Source: Anaerobutyricum stercoris
GTDB lineage: Bacteria > Bacillota > Clostridia > Lachnospirales > Lachnospiraceae
NCBI GenBank assembly: GCA_019116455.1
Contig: DXBR01000056.1
Span: 1 to 61,502 of the forward strand
DNA: 61,502 nucleotides
Reading direction: 5' to 3'
Under the pieces are notes generated by a model, which ran no database searches, was not told the DNA's origin, and worked only from the letters and a program-made list of their open reading frames with translations. The translations under genes were made by a program, and so were the position numbers. The first letter of the stretch is position 1. Each line of letters opens with the position of its first letter. Shown here one piece after another: positions 52,908-61,502 of the stretch.

Positions 52908-53885
52908 ATGTTTTGTCACAAATTTTCACATCGGGATATTTCTGTCCCCGTTTTGGCAGCACGTCTGCCCGGAGGCAGATTCTCTATATTCCTTATATGT
53001 TTATTGATCGTATGTAGTATTTTTGCGGCAGGATGCAGTTCGGGCTCTTCAGCCGGCAGCACGAAAGCGGCAGATGACACGGCAGTTCTCACGCCTGCCG
53101 TGCGGATTCCCACAGCGGACGGCACGGAAACCATCGGAAACGAAACTGTCACCGTTGATATCTCCAACACATCCAATGGCTACATCATGGCATCCTATCA
53201 CGGAACTGCCGCTCAGGTAAATATTCAGCTCACAGGACCGGACGGCGTTACGTATCTCTATTTTATCAGCGAAAAAGATACGTACACTGCCATGCCTCTG
53301 TCTTCCGGAGACGGCTCTTATATTATTGATATTTACGAACAGATGGACGGAGATATGTACAGCAATATCATGTCCGACGTTATTGAAGTAACGCTGCAGA
53401 ATGAATTTCTTCCGTTTTTATATTCTAATCAGTTTGTATACTTTACCGCGGAAACCCGCGCCGTCGAAAAAGGAAACGAATTGGCGCAGGGCTGCGATAC
53501 CGATCTGGATGTGACAGCCGCAGTCTATAATTATGTGGTTGACAACACAGAATATGACTATGAGAAGGCCGCCTCCGTTACTTCCCCTTACTATCCGGAC
53601 GTGGACGAGACTCTTGATACAAGAAAAGGAATCTGTTTTGATTATTCCGCGCTCATGTGCACCATGCTCCGCACACAGGGGATTCCCTGCAAACTCAACA
53701 TCGGTTACGCGGGCGACATTTATCATGCCTGGATCAGCGTTTATCTGAAATCTGTCGGCTGGGTGGATAATCTGATTCAATTTGACGGTAAAAACTGGAG
53801 CATGATGGATCCAACTATGGCTTCCACCGGCGGCGATTCCTACGATCCGTCCCAGGAGCAGTACACTGTCATGTTTCAGCGGTAG
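52908..53885 (+). CDS. Transglutaminase-like lipoprotein
   Basis: 325 residues. A long signal peptide ends in the lipobox FAAGC (Cys43). The C-terminal ~140 residues form a transglutaminase-core domain with Cys in GICFDYSALMCTML, His in YHAWISVYL and Asp in MMDPTM. It should be anchored outside the membrane. The substrate could be cell-wall peptide or protein; unknown. Confidence 0.88.
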   Translation: MFCHKFSHRDISVPVLAARLPGGRFSIFLICLLIVCSIFAAGCSSGSSAGSTKAADDTAVLTPAVRIPTADGTETIGNETVTVDISNTSNGYIMASYHGTAAQVNIQLTGPDGVTYLYFISEKDTYTAMPLSSGDGSYIIDIYEQMDGDMYSNIMSDVIEVTLQNEFLPFLYSNQFVYFTAETRAVEKGNELAQGCDTDLDVTAAVYNYVVDNTEYDYEKAASVTSPYYPDVDETLDTRKGICFDYSALMCTMLRTQGIPCKLNIGYAGDIYHAWISVYLKSVGWVDNLIQFDGKNWSMMDPTMASTGGDSYDPSQEQYTVMFQR

Positions 53886-54008
53886 ATTTACTGCCGTTCC
53901 TTTTTATTATTGCAAAAAAATATTGTTTAGACTAAAATGAAGGCTGAATTATTTTATTTTTACGCATGCAAAAACTAAAAAACATTTTAAGAAATGAGGT
54001 TTCCTACG

Positions 54009-56807
54009 ATGCATCTAAAAAGCCAAAAACCGCCTGTCGCAGGCCGTGTAAAATCACAAAAGCAAAAAATATTTGAATATTTTTGTATTTATACTCTCGT
54101 TTTTATTTTTATTGCATTCATTGTACTGCTTCCATTCCTGGAGGAAGAATATTGCCTCATATGGAAAGTAGACGGTATGCCGCAATACTTATTATGGCTT
54201 AAGTACACCGGCGAATATATCCGCGACGCAATTGTGCAGTTTTTCCACGGGAATTTTACTCTGCCCATGTATGATTTTTCCATTGGCATGGGCGGGGATG
54301 TGAGAGGTTTCGTAAAAACAGATCCGATAAACCTGCTTGCCTCTCTTCTGTTTAACGATGAATATTCCTGGCAGCTTTACAGTTTACTGACCATCTTCAA
54401 AATATTTCTGGTTGGTCTTTCTTTCTCCTGCTACGGATTTTATATGAAACAGAAGCGTTACAATATACTGGCCGGCGCTGTCATCTACACCTTTAGTTCT
54501 TATACCTTTTATCAGATACAGCGGCATCCGCAGTTTTATATGGGCATCGTCTTCCTGCCTCTCCTCTGCATCGGACTGGAACAGATCATGCAGAAAAGGA
54601 AACTGCTCTTTTATACATTGATGGTAGCCATTTCCCTGATGGCGAGCTACTATTTTCTTTTTATTAATACACTTTTGATGGGCATTTACGTCCTGATACG
54701 AATCGGCGCTGTCTATGATACCCACAGAATTCGTAATTTTTTCCAGGTTCTGTGGCGCATCATCGTCAGTTACCTGTTGGGATGCGGCATGTCCGCCGTC
54801 TTTTTTGCGTCGTCCATCGCAAGCTTCTTTTTATCCGCCAGAACAGACAGCGGAGAGAACGCCGCATCGGCCGTGGGAAGCTATATTTCTTACGGGGCGA
54901 CTCGTATTGTCCGGCTGTTCTTGTCTCTGGCCGCACCGGTCCGGGACGCCGGTTATCTCACGACAATTTCCGTGAGCGTATTAGTTATCCCGGTGCTGCT
55001 GCTGCTCTTTACCCGGAAAATAAGACAGAAGCTTTCTTTAAAAATAAGTGTTCTTCTGGGCATTTTATTTTTGATGATTCCTGCTTTCGGATTTATTTTC
55101 TCCGGTTTCAGCGCCATCAACAACCGCTGGAGCTTTGGGTTCGTCTTCGTGCTGGCCATCGTTTTCATGGCAGAATTTGATCATTTGCGGCAGATGACCA
55201 GAAAACAGTATTTACTTTTTGTCGGCTTTATCATCCTTTATGGCATCTGCTGGCTTGTATTGGAAGCGGATAACGAGGCCTACCGGTTTGCTTTTCTTCT
55301 GCTTGCCGGCGCCGCAGTACTTCTGGGAATTCTGCAGATCAGCCCGAAAAAAATACCGCTGACGGCACAGAAAGCCGGCATGATTCTGATTCTGGCCGTA
55401 TCCGTAGCGTTAAACGGTTATTATACTAACTCGGCTTCTTTTGGCAACCTGGTCGATCAGTTCCAAAACCGCCATACGGCCAACCATTATTTTACCTCCT
55501 GCCGTTATCAGTATCTCACAAATATTTCCGACGACAGTTTTTACCGCACCGATACGGATATGATGTACAACAATTACAATAACACCGCCGTAGCGCTTGA
55601 TTACAACGGCATCTCGCTGTACAGCAGCACCATCGGTTCCAACACTATCCGCTATTTCACGGAGTCCGAAAGCGTTGGAATCAGCGCCATAAACCGGACG
55701 CTTTCTCTGGATGGCAGAACCAGCCAGGAAGCGCTTGCCTGTGTGAAATATTTTATCACCACAGAAGGCACGACCCGATCTGTTCCTTACGGGTTTGTTC
55801 TTGATAAGGAACTTTCCGACCAGACCGAGGACTACGATATTTATGTTAATCAGTATCCTCTCTCCATCGGCTACGGCTACAGCAGCGTGATCAGCCGCTC
55901 TGAATATGAAAATCTGTCAGCTCTGGAAAAACAGCAGGTTCAGATGAAGAGCGCCGTTCTCTCCGATGAAGATATGGATGACTTCTCATCCCTTTCAGAC
56001 AGCAGCTGGGACGGATCGGAAATCTCTGAAGGCGATATCGCAATCACCGGCATGGATAAGGGGATTTCCGGAGGAAACAATACCTACCATGTAAAAAGGA
56101 AAGGGAAGTTCAAGACCATTGTGGTTGACGGAAAAGAAACGGAGATTGATGTTTCCCCGAAACTCCATTTTCAAACCACCTCAAAGGCGGGGTGCGAAGT
56201 TTATCTTCGGTTTAAGAATCTCACCACTGACCGTGCCAAGCGGATTGACGTCAATGTATACACCGACGGTCTTGCCAAGAAGGCCATCGTCCGAAGCGAC
56301 AAAGATACTTACAGTCTGGGTGTCAATGACTATCTGATCAATCTGGGCTATTACGATTCTGAAGAAACGATTGAAGGAGAGCTCAGTTTCACGAGAAAAG
56401 GAAACTATAGTTTTGACGCCATAGAGATTTATTATGTTTCCATGGATTCTTACGAGGAGGATATTGCCGCTCTGAATGACAAAGGACTGAAAGATGTTTC
56501 TTTATCCGCAAATACCATAAGCGGAACTGTAACAGCTGACCAGGAACAGATCATGACATTTTCTGTTCCGTACCATATCGGTTGGAAAGCTTATGTTGAT
56601 GGCAGAGAAACTGAAATATATAATGTAAATACCCTTTACTCGGGAATAAAGATCACGCCCGGAACTCACACTGTCACTCTGGAATATACCTCGCCGGGAA
56701 CTACGGCAGGCGGTATCATCTCCGCCGTATGCACGCTTCTGTTCCTGTCCGCGGTAATCATCCAGCTGCAAAAAAAACGTCGCGCACTTAACCATATGGA
56801 ACAGTGA
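54009..56807 (+). CDS. YfhO-family polytopic membrane protein (GT-C-like)
   Basis: 932 residues from the ATG at 54009, nine bases after GAGG; an ATG at 53994 has a weaker box. About twelve membrane helices up to residue ~450 are followed by a large extracytoplasmic domain and a final helix near the C-terminus. GMGGDVRGFVKTDPINLL and a DIYVNQYPLSIGYGY-type region are family traits. YfhO proteins are thought to glycosylate teichoic acids or other surface polymers. Confidence 0.88.
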   Translation: MHLKSQKPPVAGRVKSQKQKIFEYFCIYTLVFIFIAFIVLLPFLEEEYCLIWKVDGMPQYLLWLKYTGEYIRDAIVQFFHGNFTLPMYDFSIGMGGDVRGFVKTDPINLLASLLFNDEYSWQLYSLLTIFKIFLVGLSFSCYGFYMKQKRYNILAGAVIYTFSSYTFYQIQRHPQFYMGIVFLPLLCIGLEQIMQKRKLLFYTLMVAISLMASYYFLFINTLLMGIYVLIRIGAVYDTHRIRNFFQVLWRIIVSYLLGCGMSAVFFASSIASFFLSARTDSGENAASAVGSYISYGATRIVRLFLSLAAPVRDAGYLTTISVSVLVIPVLLLLFTRKIRQKLSLKISVLLGILFLMIPAFGFIFSGFSAINNRWSFGFVFVLAIVFMAEFDHLRQMTRKQYLLFVGFIILYGICWLVLEADNEAYRFAFLLLAGAAVLLGILQISPKKIPLTAQKAGMILILAVSVALNGYYTNSASFGNLVDQFQNRHTANHYFTSCRYQYLTNISDDSFYRTDTDMMYNNYNNTAVALDYNGISLYSSTIGSNTIRYFTESESVGISAINRTLSLDGRTSQEALACVKYFITTEGTTRSVPYGFVLDKELSDQTEDYDIYVNQYPLSIGYGYSSVISRSEYENLSALEKQQVQMKSAVLSDEDMDDFSSLSDSSWDGSEISEGDIAITGMDKGISGGNNTYHVKRKGKFKTIVVDGKETEIDVSPKLHFQTTSKAGCEVYLRFKNLTTDRAKRIDVNVYTDGLAKKAIVRSDKDTYSLGVNDYLINLGYYDSEETIEGELSFTRKGNYSFDAIEIYYVSMDSYEEDIAALNDKGLKDVSLSANTISGTVTADQEQIMTFSVPYHIGWKAYVDGRETEIYNVNTLYSGIKITPGTHTVTLEYTSPGTTAGGIISAVCTLLFLSAVIIQLQKKRRALNHMEQ

Positions 56808-56881
56808 TTATTATGTACATTCCCTTTGAAATTTGCTATAATACCCTCAGTTATCGATGATAAAGAAAAGAAGGATTGCAT

Positions 56882-58012
56882 ATGATTAATTTTAATATTC
56901 CGCCCTGCGCCGATAAGGCTTCCGAGTACATGGCACAGGCAATCAAAAATCACAAGATCAGCGGAGACGGCGCATTTACCGCTCTCTGCAGCCGCTGGAT
57001 AGAAGAACATACCGGTACGGCAAAGGCACTCCTCACCACCTCCTGCACCCATGCCACGGAGATGGCTGCGCTTCTGGCTGATATACAGCCGGGCGACGAG
57101 GTGATCATGCCTTCCTATACTTTTGTTTCCACTGCCGATGCTTTTGTTCTCCGCGGCGCAACCGCCGTTTTTGTGGATATCCGCCCGGACACCATGAACA
57201 TCGACGAAACTAAAATAGAAGACGCCATCACCGAAAAGACAAAGGCCATCGTTCCGGTTCACTATGCCGGCGTTGCCTGCGAGATGGATACCATCATGGA
57301 CATTGCCAATCGCCATCATCTCCTCGTTATCGAGGACGCCGCTCAGGGCGTCATGTCCGATTACAAGGGACAGGCTCTCGGCAGTATTGGCGATTACGGC
57401 TGTTTCAGTTTTCACGAAACAAAGAATTACAGTATGGGAGAAGGCGGCAGTCTTCTCATTAAAGATCCTGACAATGTGGAGATGGCCGAAATCATCCGTG
57501 AGAAAGGCACCAACCGGAGTAAATTTTTCCGTGGACAGATTGATAAATATACTTGGGTGGAAGCTGGTTCTTCTTACCTGCCGAGCGATCTGAACGCCGC
57601 CTATCTGTGGGCGCAGCTGGAGATTGCAGACGATATCTACGCAGACCGTATGGCCACCTGGAATCTGTACAACGAGACCTTGGCTCCGCTGAAGGAAGCC
57701 GGCTGCATTGAACTTCCGTTTATACCGGAAGGCTGCACGCACAACGCCCACATGTTCTACATCAAGGCAAAAGATCTGGAGGAGCGTTCTTCCCTTATCC
57801 GTTTTCTGAAGGAAAATGATATATCAACGGTCTTCCATTACATTCCTCTTCATGATGCGCCTGCCGGAAAGAAATACGGGCGGTTCCACGGAGAAGACAG
57901 ATACACGACCAGAGAGAGCGAGCGCCTGCTGCGTCTTCCTCTTTACTATGGTCTTGAGAGAGAGAAAGTATTGACAGTCTGCCGCAAGATTGAAGAATTC
58001 TACACAAAATAG
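56882..58012 (+). CDS. rffA: dTDP-4-amino-4,6-dideoxygalactose transaminase (RffA/WecE)
   Basis: 376 residues from the ATG at 56882 (AGAAGGA box). The PLP lysine is in FSFHETKNYSMGEGG, and PSYTFVSTADAFVLRGA, VPVHYAGVACEMDTIM and KGTNRSKFFRGQVDKYTW-type stretches match E. coli WecE closely. It would make dTDP-Fuc4N from dTDP-4-keto-6-deoxyglucose and glutamate. The other antigen genes of enterobacteria are absent. Confidence 0.93.
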   Translation: MINFNIPPCADKASEYMAQAIKNHKISGDGAFTALCSRWIEEHTGTAKALLTTSCTHATEMAALLADIQPGDEVIMPSYTFVSTADAFVLRGATAVFVDIRPDTMNIDETKIEDAITEKTKAIVPVHYAGVACEMDTIMDIANRHHLLVIEDAAQGVMSDYKGQALGSIGDYGCFSFHETKNYSMGEGGSLLIKDPDNVEMAEIIREKGTNRSKFFRGQIDKYTWVEAGSSYLPSDLNAAYLWAQLEIADDIYADRMATWNLYNETLAPLKEAGCIELPFIPEGCTHNAHMFYIKAKDLEERSSLIRFLKENDISTVFHYIPLHDAPAGKKYGRFHGEDRYTTRESERLLRLPLYYGLEREKVLTVCRKIEEFYTK

Positions 58013-58111
58013 CGTATTCTTTTGGGTATGATTGCCCCGCAGGAGCGTTTTCGCCACAGACCGGCGCAAACGCTCTTTGCTCAAATCAGAAACGGCAGCA
58101 GGAGAGAAAAT

Positions 58112-59089
58112 ATGCTACATTCCATTATTATACCTTGTTATAAATCCTCACGAACGATTCGTAAAGTCGTGGAGATGACCGCGGAGGAACTGAATAATCT
58201 CAATATCTCCGAATACGAATTTGTTCTTGTGGATGATTATTCCCCGGACGGAGGAGCTACTCTTGACGAGCTCAGAGCCCTGGCCCGGGATTATTCTTTC
58301 GTGAAGGTCATCTCCCTGGCCAAAAATGCCGGCCAGCACAACGCTGTTATGGCGGGTCTGAATTACGCTTCCGGCGATCTTCTGATCGCCATGGACGACG
58401 ACATGCAGACTCATCCGTCCCAGCTGAAATATCTGCTAGCGGAGATTGATAAAGGCTACGATATCGTTTACGGTTATTATCCGGAGAAAAAACATTCCAT
58501 CTTCCGGAACTTCGGAAGCTTCGTGAATTACATCACCGTCCGGATCCTCATCGGCAAACCGAAGGATATGAGGACTTCCAGCTACTGGGTCATCCGGCGC
58601 TTTGTGAGGGACTATGTCGTTCAGTACAAGAGCCCGTACACCCATCTGCAGGGACTGTTCCTGCGGACTACCCGGAACATCAGCTGTATTCCGATCAAAC
58701 ATTTTGACCGGGAGGTCGGCGAGTCGGGCTATACATTTAAAAAGCTGATCCAGCTCTGGTCCAATATCATGGGCTACTCGGTCATCCCTCTGCGGATGGC
58801 TACCTACTGCGGATATTTCTTCTCGGTGCTCAGCATCCTCGGAGCTGTCATCGTCGTCATCCGCAAGCTTTTGAACCCGTCCATGGCCATCGGCTGGCCT
58901 TCCATGATGTGCGCCATCTGCTTTTTCTCAGGAATCATCATGCTGTTCATGGGATTGATCGGGGAATATCTGGGACGGATGTTCCTGGGCATGAACCGGC
59001 AGCCGCAGTTTGTTGTCAAAAAAGTATATGAACATTCAGACACTGAAAATAATACAAACAATCAACCTTTACAGGAGGAAAAATCGTGA
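58112..59089 (+). CDS. Family 2 glycosyltransferase, ArnC/GtrB-like
   Basis: 325 residues from the ATG at 58112 behind AGGAGA. The GT-A fold has SIIIPCYKSS, VDDYSPDGG and the metal-binding MDDDMQ. Two membrane helices lie near 235-255 and 270-295 in the C-terminal part. Family members move a sugar from a nucleotide to undecaprenyl phosphate. With RffA upstream, the donor may be an amino sugar; this is inference. Confidence 0.9.
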   Translation: MLHSIIIPCYKSSRTIRKVVEMTAEELNNLNISEYEFVLVDDYSPDGGATLDELRALARDYSFVKVISLAKNAGQHNAVMAGLNYASGDLLIAMDDDMQTHPSQLKYLLAEIDKGYDIVYGYYPEKKHSIFRNFGSFVNYITVRILIGKPKDMRTSSYWVIRRFVRDYVVQYKSPYTHLQGLFLRTTRNISCIPIKHFDREVGESGYTFKKLIQLWSNIMGYSVIPLRMATYCGYFFSVLSILGAVIVVIRKLLNPSMAIGWPSMMCAICFFSGIIMLFMGLIGEYLGRMFLGMNRQPQFVVKKVYEHSDTENNTNNQPLQEEKS

Positions 59090-60267
59090 CTAAAATAATG
59101 ATATTGGGGGCCGGCATCTACCAGGTTCCCCTGATTGAAACTGCAAAGAAAATGGGATTATACACCATTGTGGTCAGCATACCCGGTAATTACCCCGGAT
59201 TCGCCCTCGCTGACAAGGTGTATTATGAAAACACTGTAGACGAAGACAAAATCCTTGCCATCGCCAAAAAAGAGCGTATCAAGGGTATTGTCACAGCTGG
59301 CACTGACGTCTGCATGAAAACTGTCGGCAGGGTTTGTGACGCCATGGGACTGAACGGCCTTTCCTATGAGGCTTCCAAGGTCGCCGTGGACAAAATGCTG
59401 ATGAAGAGCAGATATGAGGAGTACGGCGTCCGCACCGCCCGCTTCCGCCAGGTATCCTTCGATGATACCGACATCAAAAAGACGGTCCAGGAGCTGGAAT
59501 TCCCGCTGATCTTCAAATCTGTGGATTCTTCCGGAAGCCGCGGCATCATCCGCGTGGACTCCTTCGAGGAATTTGATTCCGCCATACAGTACGTCCGGGA
59601 GAATACCCGCAAGGATTACTTCCTGGTGGAAGAATTTATCGAGGGAGAGGAGTTCGGCGCTCAGGCATTCGCCTACGACGGCAACGTGTCCTTTATTCTT
59701 CCTCACGGAGATTACGTTTATCAGGGAGACACCGGCGTTCCGATCGGACATTATGCGCCGTATAATCTCAGCGAGGAAGTCATCGAGGACGCCAAGATGC
59801 AGCTCAGAAGGGCTGTGAAGGCCATGGGACTTGACAACTGCGCCATCAACGCGGACTTTATCCTGAAAAACGGCAAAACCTACGTACTTGAGATCGGCGG
59901 CCGCTGCGGCGCCACCTGTCTTGCCGAGCTGGTCTCCATCTATTACGGCTTTGATTATTATGAAAAAATTCTGCGGACCGCCCTGGACGAGGACCCGGAC
60001 TTCTCTTTCAAAAAGCCACGTACTCCAAACGCCAGTCACCTGCTCATGAGTCCGAAGGACGGCGTCATCAAGTCCATCGAGAACCTCAACGGACCGAACG
60101 ACAACATCTGCGATGTGCAGTTTGATTATGAGCCGGGGGACAAGGTTCACAAGTTCCACGTGGGACCGGACCGTATCGGACATATCATCACCAAGGGCGA
60201 AACCCTTGAGGCAGCCCAGGAGCTGCTCTTCAAAGCCATGGATAATATTAAGATTGAAGTGGAATAA
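59086..60267 (+). CDS. ATP-grasp ligase
   Basis: 393 residues from a GTG at 59086, overlapping the glycosyltransferase stop by four bases, with AGGAGG upstream. MILGAGIYQVPLIETAKKMG is the pre-ATP-grasp domain. The ATP site includes FPLIFKSVDSSGSRGII, LVEEFIEGEEFGAQAF and the metal-binding INADFILKNG. It forms a C-N bond between a carboxylate and an amine; the partners are unknown. The tight coupling suggests it acts on the glycan made by its neighbours. Confidence 0.9.
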   Translation: MTKIMILGAGIYQVPLIETAKKMGLYTIVVSIPGNYPGFALADKVYYENTVDEDKILAIAKKERIKGIVTAGTDVCMKTVGRVCDAMGLNGLSYEASKVAVDKMLMKSRYEEYGVRTARFRQVSFDDTDIKKTVQELEFPLIFKSVDSSGSRGIIRVDSFEEFDSAIQYVRENTRKDYFLVEEFIEGEEFGAQAFAYDGNVSFILPHGDYVYQGDTGVPIGHYAPYNLSEEVIEDAKMQLRRAVKAMGLDNCAINADFILKNGKTYVLEIGGRCGATCLAELVSIYYGFDYYEKILRTALDEDPDFSFKKPRTPNASHLLMSPKDGVIKSIENLNGPNDNICDVQFDYEPGDKVHKFHVGPDRIGHIITKGETLEAAQELLFKAMDNIKIEVE

Positions 60268-60303
60268 ATAGTTAAATCGAAATAAATGTGGTATGATCAC
60301 AAC

Positions 60304-60345
60304 AGCAAAAAGCCTTCTGTCGAACTCAACCGACAGAAGGCTTTT
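60304..60345. terminator. Bidirectional terminator between ATP-grasp and flippase genes
   Basis: AAAAGCCTTCTGTCG and CGACAGAAGGCTTTT arms form a 15-base perfect stem with an eight-base loop and T tracts on both strands. Confidence 0.92.
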
Positions 60346-60377
60346 TATGATATATAACAATTATATATTCTTGTTTT

Positions 60378-61502
60378 TTATTTTTTCTTCCTGATCATCT
60401 TCAGCACGGCCTTCATCTGTGGATAGAAAACTTTAAGAGCTGCCAAAGCAACCGCCGCGATCACTGCGTAGCGGACGAACCACGGCACATTATAAAGTCC
60501 CATGGTGGCCAGATTGACGGCCAGATAGATGAGTGCAATCTTAACGGTCTTGCCGAGCGGCACGATAACCATCCCGGTGATCTTATGTTCCAGGATTCCC
60601 TGCATCAGAAGAAGTACAAAATAACTGATCGCCATCATATAGGCAGCAGCCATATATCCAAAAAGGGTGATGCCGACATAGCTGATGATCAGATTAAATA
60701 TCATGGAACCGATGGTCCCCATGGCCACATACTGGGTTCTTTTATAATAATTCTGCACAGCAGAGTAACTGTAGCTGTAGAAGCGGAACAGGGTTCCGGT
60801 CACAAGAGGAGCTACCAGCCATATGGCAGCCCGATACCGTTCGCCTCCAAGAATAAAGATCTCTTCCGGAGCCAGCACCACAAGAAGCCAGGACAGAAGG
60901 CCGAACATGTGCATGACGATGGTCCACGGTTTCTCCACTTCATCCGCCTCTTCTCTGGCAATCTTCTCATAGAGCCACGGAATCCAGGCATTCCAGACAG
61001 AATCTTCCAGAATCCACACCACGTAAGAGATGGTCATGCCGATGGAAAAAATGCCGGCGGCGGTGGCCCCCACAATCTTTCCGATGAGTATTCGGTCCGA
61101 CTGGTTCATGATCTGTACCGACAGAGCCTCCGGAATCAGCGGCAAACTGAATTTCAAGCCGTATTTCCAGTATTTTAAATTAACAAACTTCTTTCCCTGC
61201 CACCACAGGATAAGGGCGATGAGCGCTCCGCCGATGATCTGCGGCAAATAATATCCGATGATCCGCCGGTGTACCAGCTGATCCAGAAGTCCCTGCACCC
61301 GTCCATGATAAATAAGCACGATAGAAAGGATCGTTCCGGGTATGATGGTCAGTACCGTCGCCGCCGTGCTGAACTTATACCGCATGACCTGCTTGTCTCT
61401 TCTCTGAATATAAAGCATGCTGGTGTAAGTGAACACATACAGAAACATCATGTAAAACATCAGATCGTCCATGTCACAGAAAGCCATCACCTGTTCTTTA
61501 AA
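60378..61502 (-). CDS. Polysaccharide flippase (Wzx/MATE-like), N-terminus outside window
   Basis: The frame is open to the window edge, so 374 residues are visible and roughly the first 100 are probably missing. About ten hydrophobic helices, a QIMNQSDRILIGKIVGATAAGIFSIG segment and YNKRTQ-like YYKRTQYVAMGT loop match the polysaccharide biosynthesis C-terminal family. It should flip lipid-linked glycan across the membrane. Confidence 0.88.
   Translation of the reverse strand, partial: FKEQVMAFCDMDDLMFYMMFLYVFTYTSMLYIQRRDKQVMRYKFSTAATVLTIIPGTILSIVLIYHGRVQGLLDQLVHRRIIGYYLPQIIGGALIALILWWQGKKFVNLKYWKYGLKFSLPLIPEALSVQIMNQSDRILIGKIVGATAAGIFSIGMTISYVVWILEDSVWNAWIPWLYEKIAREEADEVEKPWTIVMHMFGLLSWLLVVLAPEEIFILGGERYRAAIWLVAPLVTGTLFRFYSYSYSAVQNYYKRTQYVAMGTIGSMIFNLIISYVGITLFGYMAAAYMMAISYFVLLLMQGILEHKITGMVIVPLGKTVKIALIYLAVNLATMGLYNVPWFVRYAVIAAVALAALKVFYPQMKAVLKMIRKKK

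Noticed and set aside
59158..60360. A 400-codon minus-strand frame
   Set aside because: Antisense to the ATP-grasp gene and running across its terminator; no supporting features.

Overview
The window looks like chromosomal DNA of an anaerobic, spore-forming Clostridia member, most probably Lachnospiraceae. The evidence is the set of engulfment, cortex and forespore genes (spoIID, spoIIQ-like, spoIIE-like, yabP, yabQ, spoVT), an isoleucine T-box leader, a DUF6110 plus P-type ATPase cassette and strong AGGAGG ribosome-binding sites throughout. The genus cannot be fixed from the sequence alone. No prophage, insertion sequence or CRISPR array was seen.

Layout. (1) 1-11.8 kb holds housekeeping genes: a cut-off peptidoglycan-binding/transpeptidase-type protein, a metal P1B-ATPase operon with a DUF6110 protein and an unlisted 26-residue membrane microprotein, tRNA-Tyr, a GH13 neopullulanase-like enzyme, a DEAD-box helicase, a nitrilase-family amidase, a hemolysin III protein, a GIY-YIG protein and the spoIID-spoIIQ pair. 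(2) 11.9-34.5 kb is a bacterial microcompartment (BMC) locus for coenzyme-B12-dependent 1,2-propanediol (or glycerol) use. It is split into three transcription units. A plus-strand unit is pduU-pduV followed by two MtnK-like sugar kinases. A long minus-strand unit is pduA-B-C-D-E-G-H, an acidic-tailed BMC protein, eutJ, a flavoprotein, pduN-O-P-S-T. A minus-strand control unit encodes a corrinoid protein, a PocR-domain histidine kinase, an AraC-type response regulator and the alcohol dehydrogenase pduQ. (3) 34.6-43.5 kb has glgP, T-box-controlled ileS, an SH3 protein, pncB and a 780-base non-coding interval with two related, C-rich small-RNA-like units. (4) 43.5-52.7 kb is the conserved ftsH-hpt-tilS-spoIIE-tRNA-Met-divIC-yabQ-yabP block, with hup-rqcP on the opposite strand, then spoVT and a histidine phosphatase. 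(5) 52.9-61.5 kb is a surface-glycan region: a transglutaminase-like lipoprotein, a YfhO-type membrane protein, a sugar aminotransferase (RffA/WecE type), a GT2 glycosyltransferase, an ATP-grasp ligase and a flippase running off the end.

How the BMC genes fit together. PduCDE dehydrates the diol to an aldehyde, PduGH reactivates the dehydratase, and PduO and PduS restore adenosylcobalamin. PduP makes acyl-CoA and PduQ recycles NAD+. PduA, B, N, T, U and the tailed BMC protein form the shell. Encapsulation-type amphipathic helices are visible at the N-termini of PduB, PduD, PduE and PduP. No pduL, pduJ, pduM, pduW or pduX is present in the locus. The parts not explained by the textbook pdu model are the two kinases, EutJ, the flavoprotein, a 116-residue orphan, the corrinoid protein in the regulatory unit, and hairpins in four non-coding stretches of the main operon. 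These are the best candidates for new biology, together with the C-rich small-RNA pair near 43 kb.
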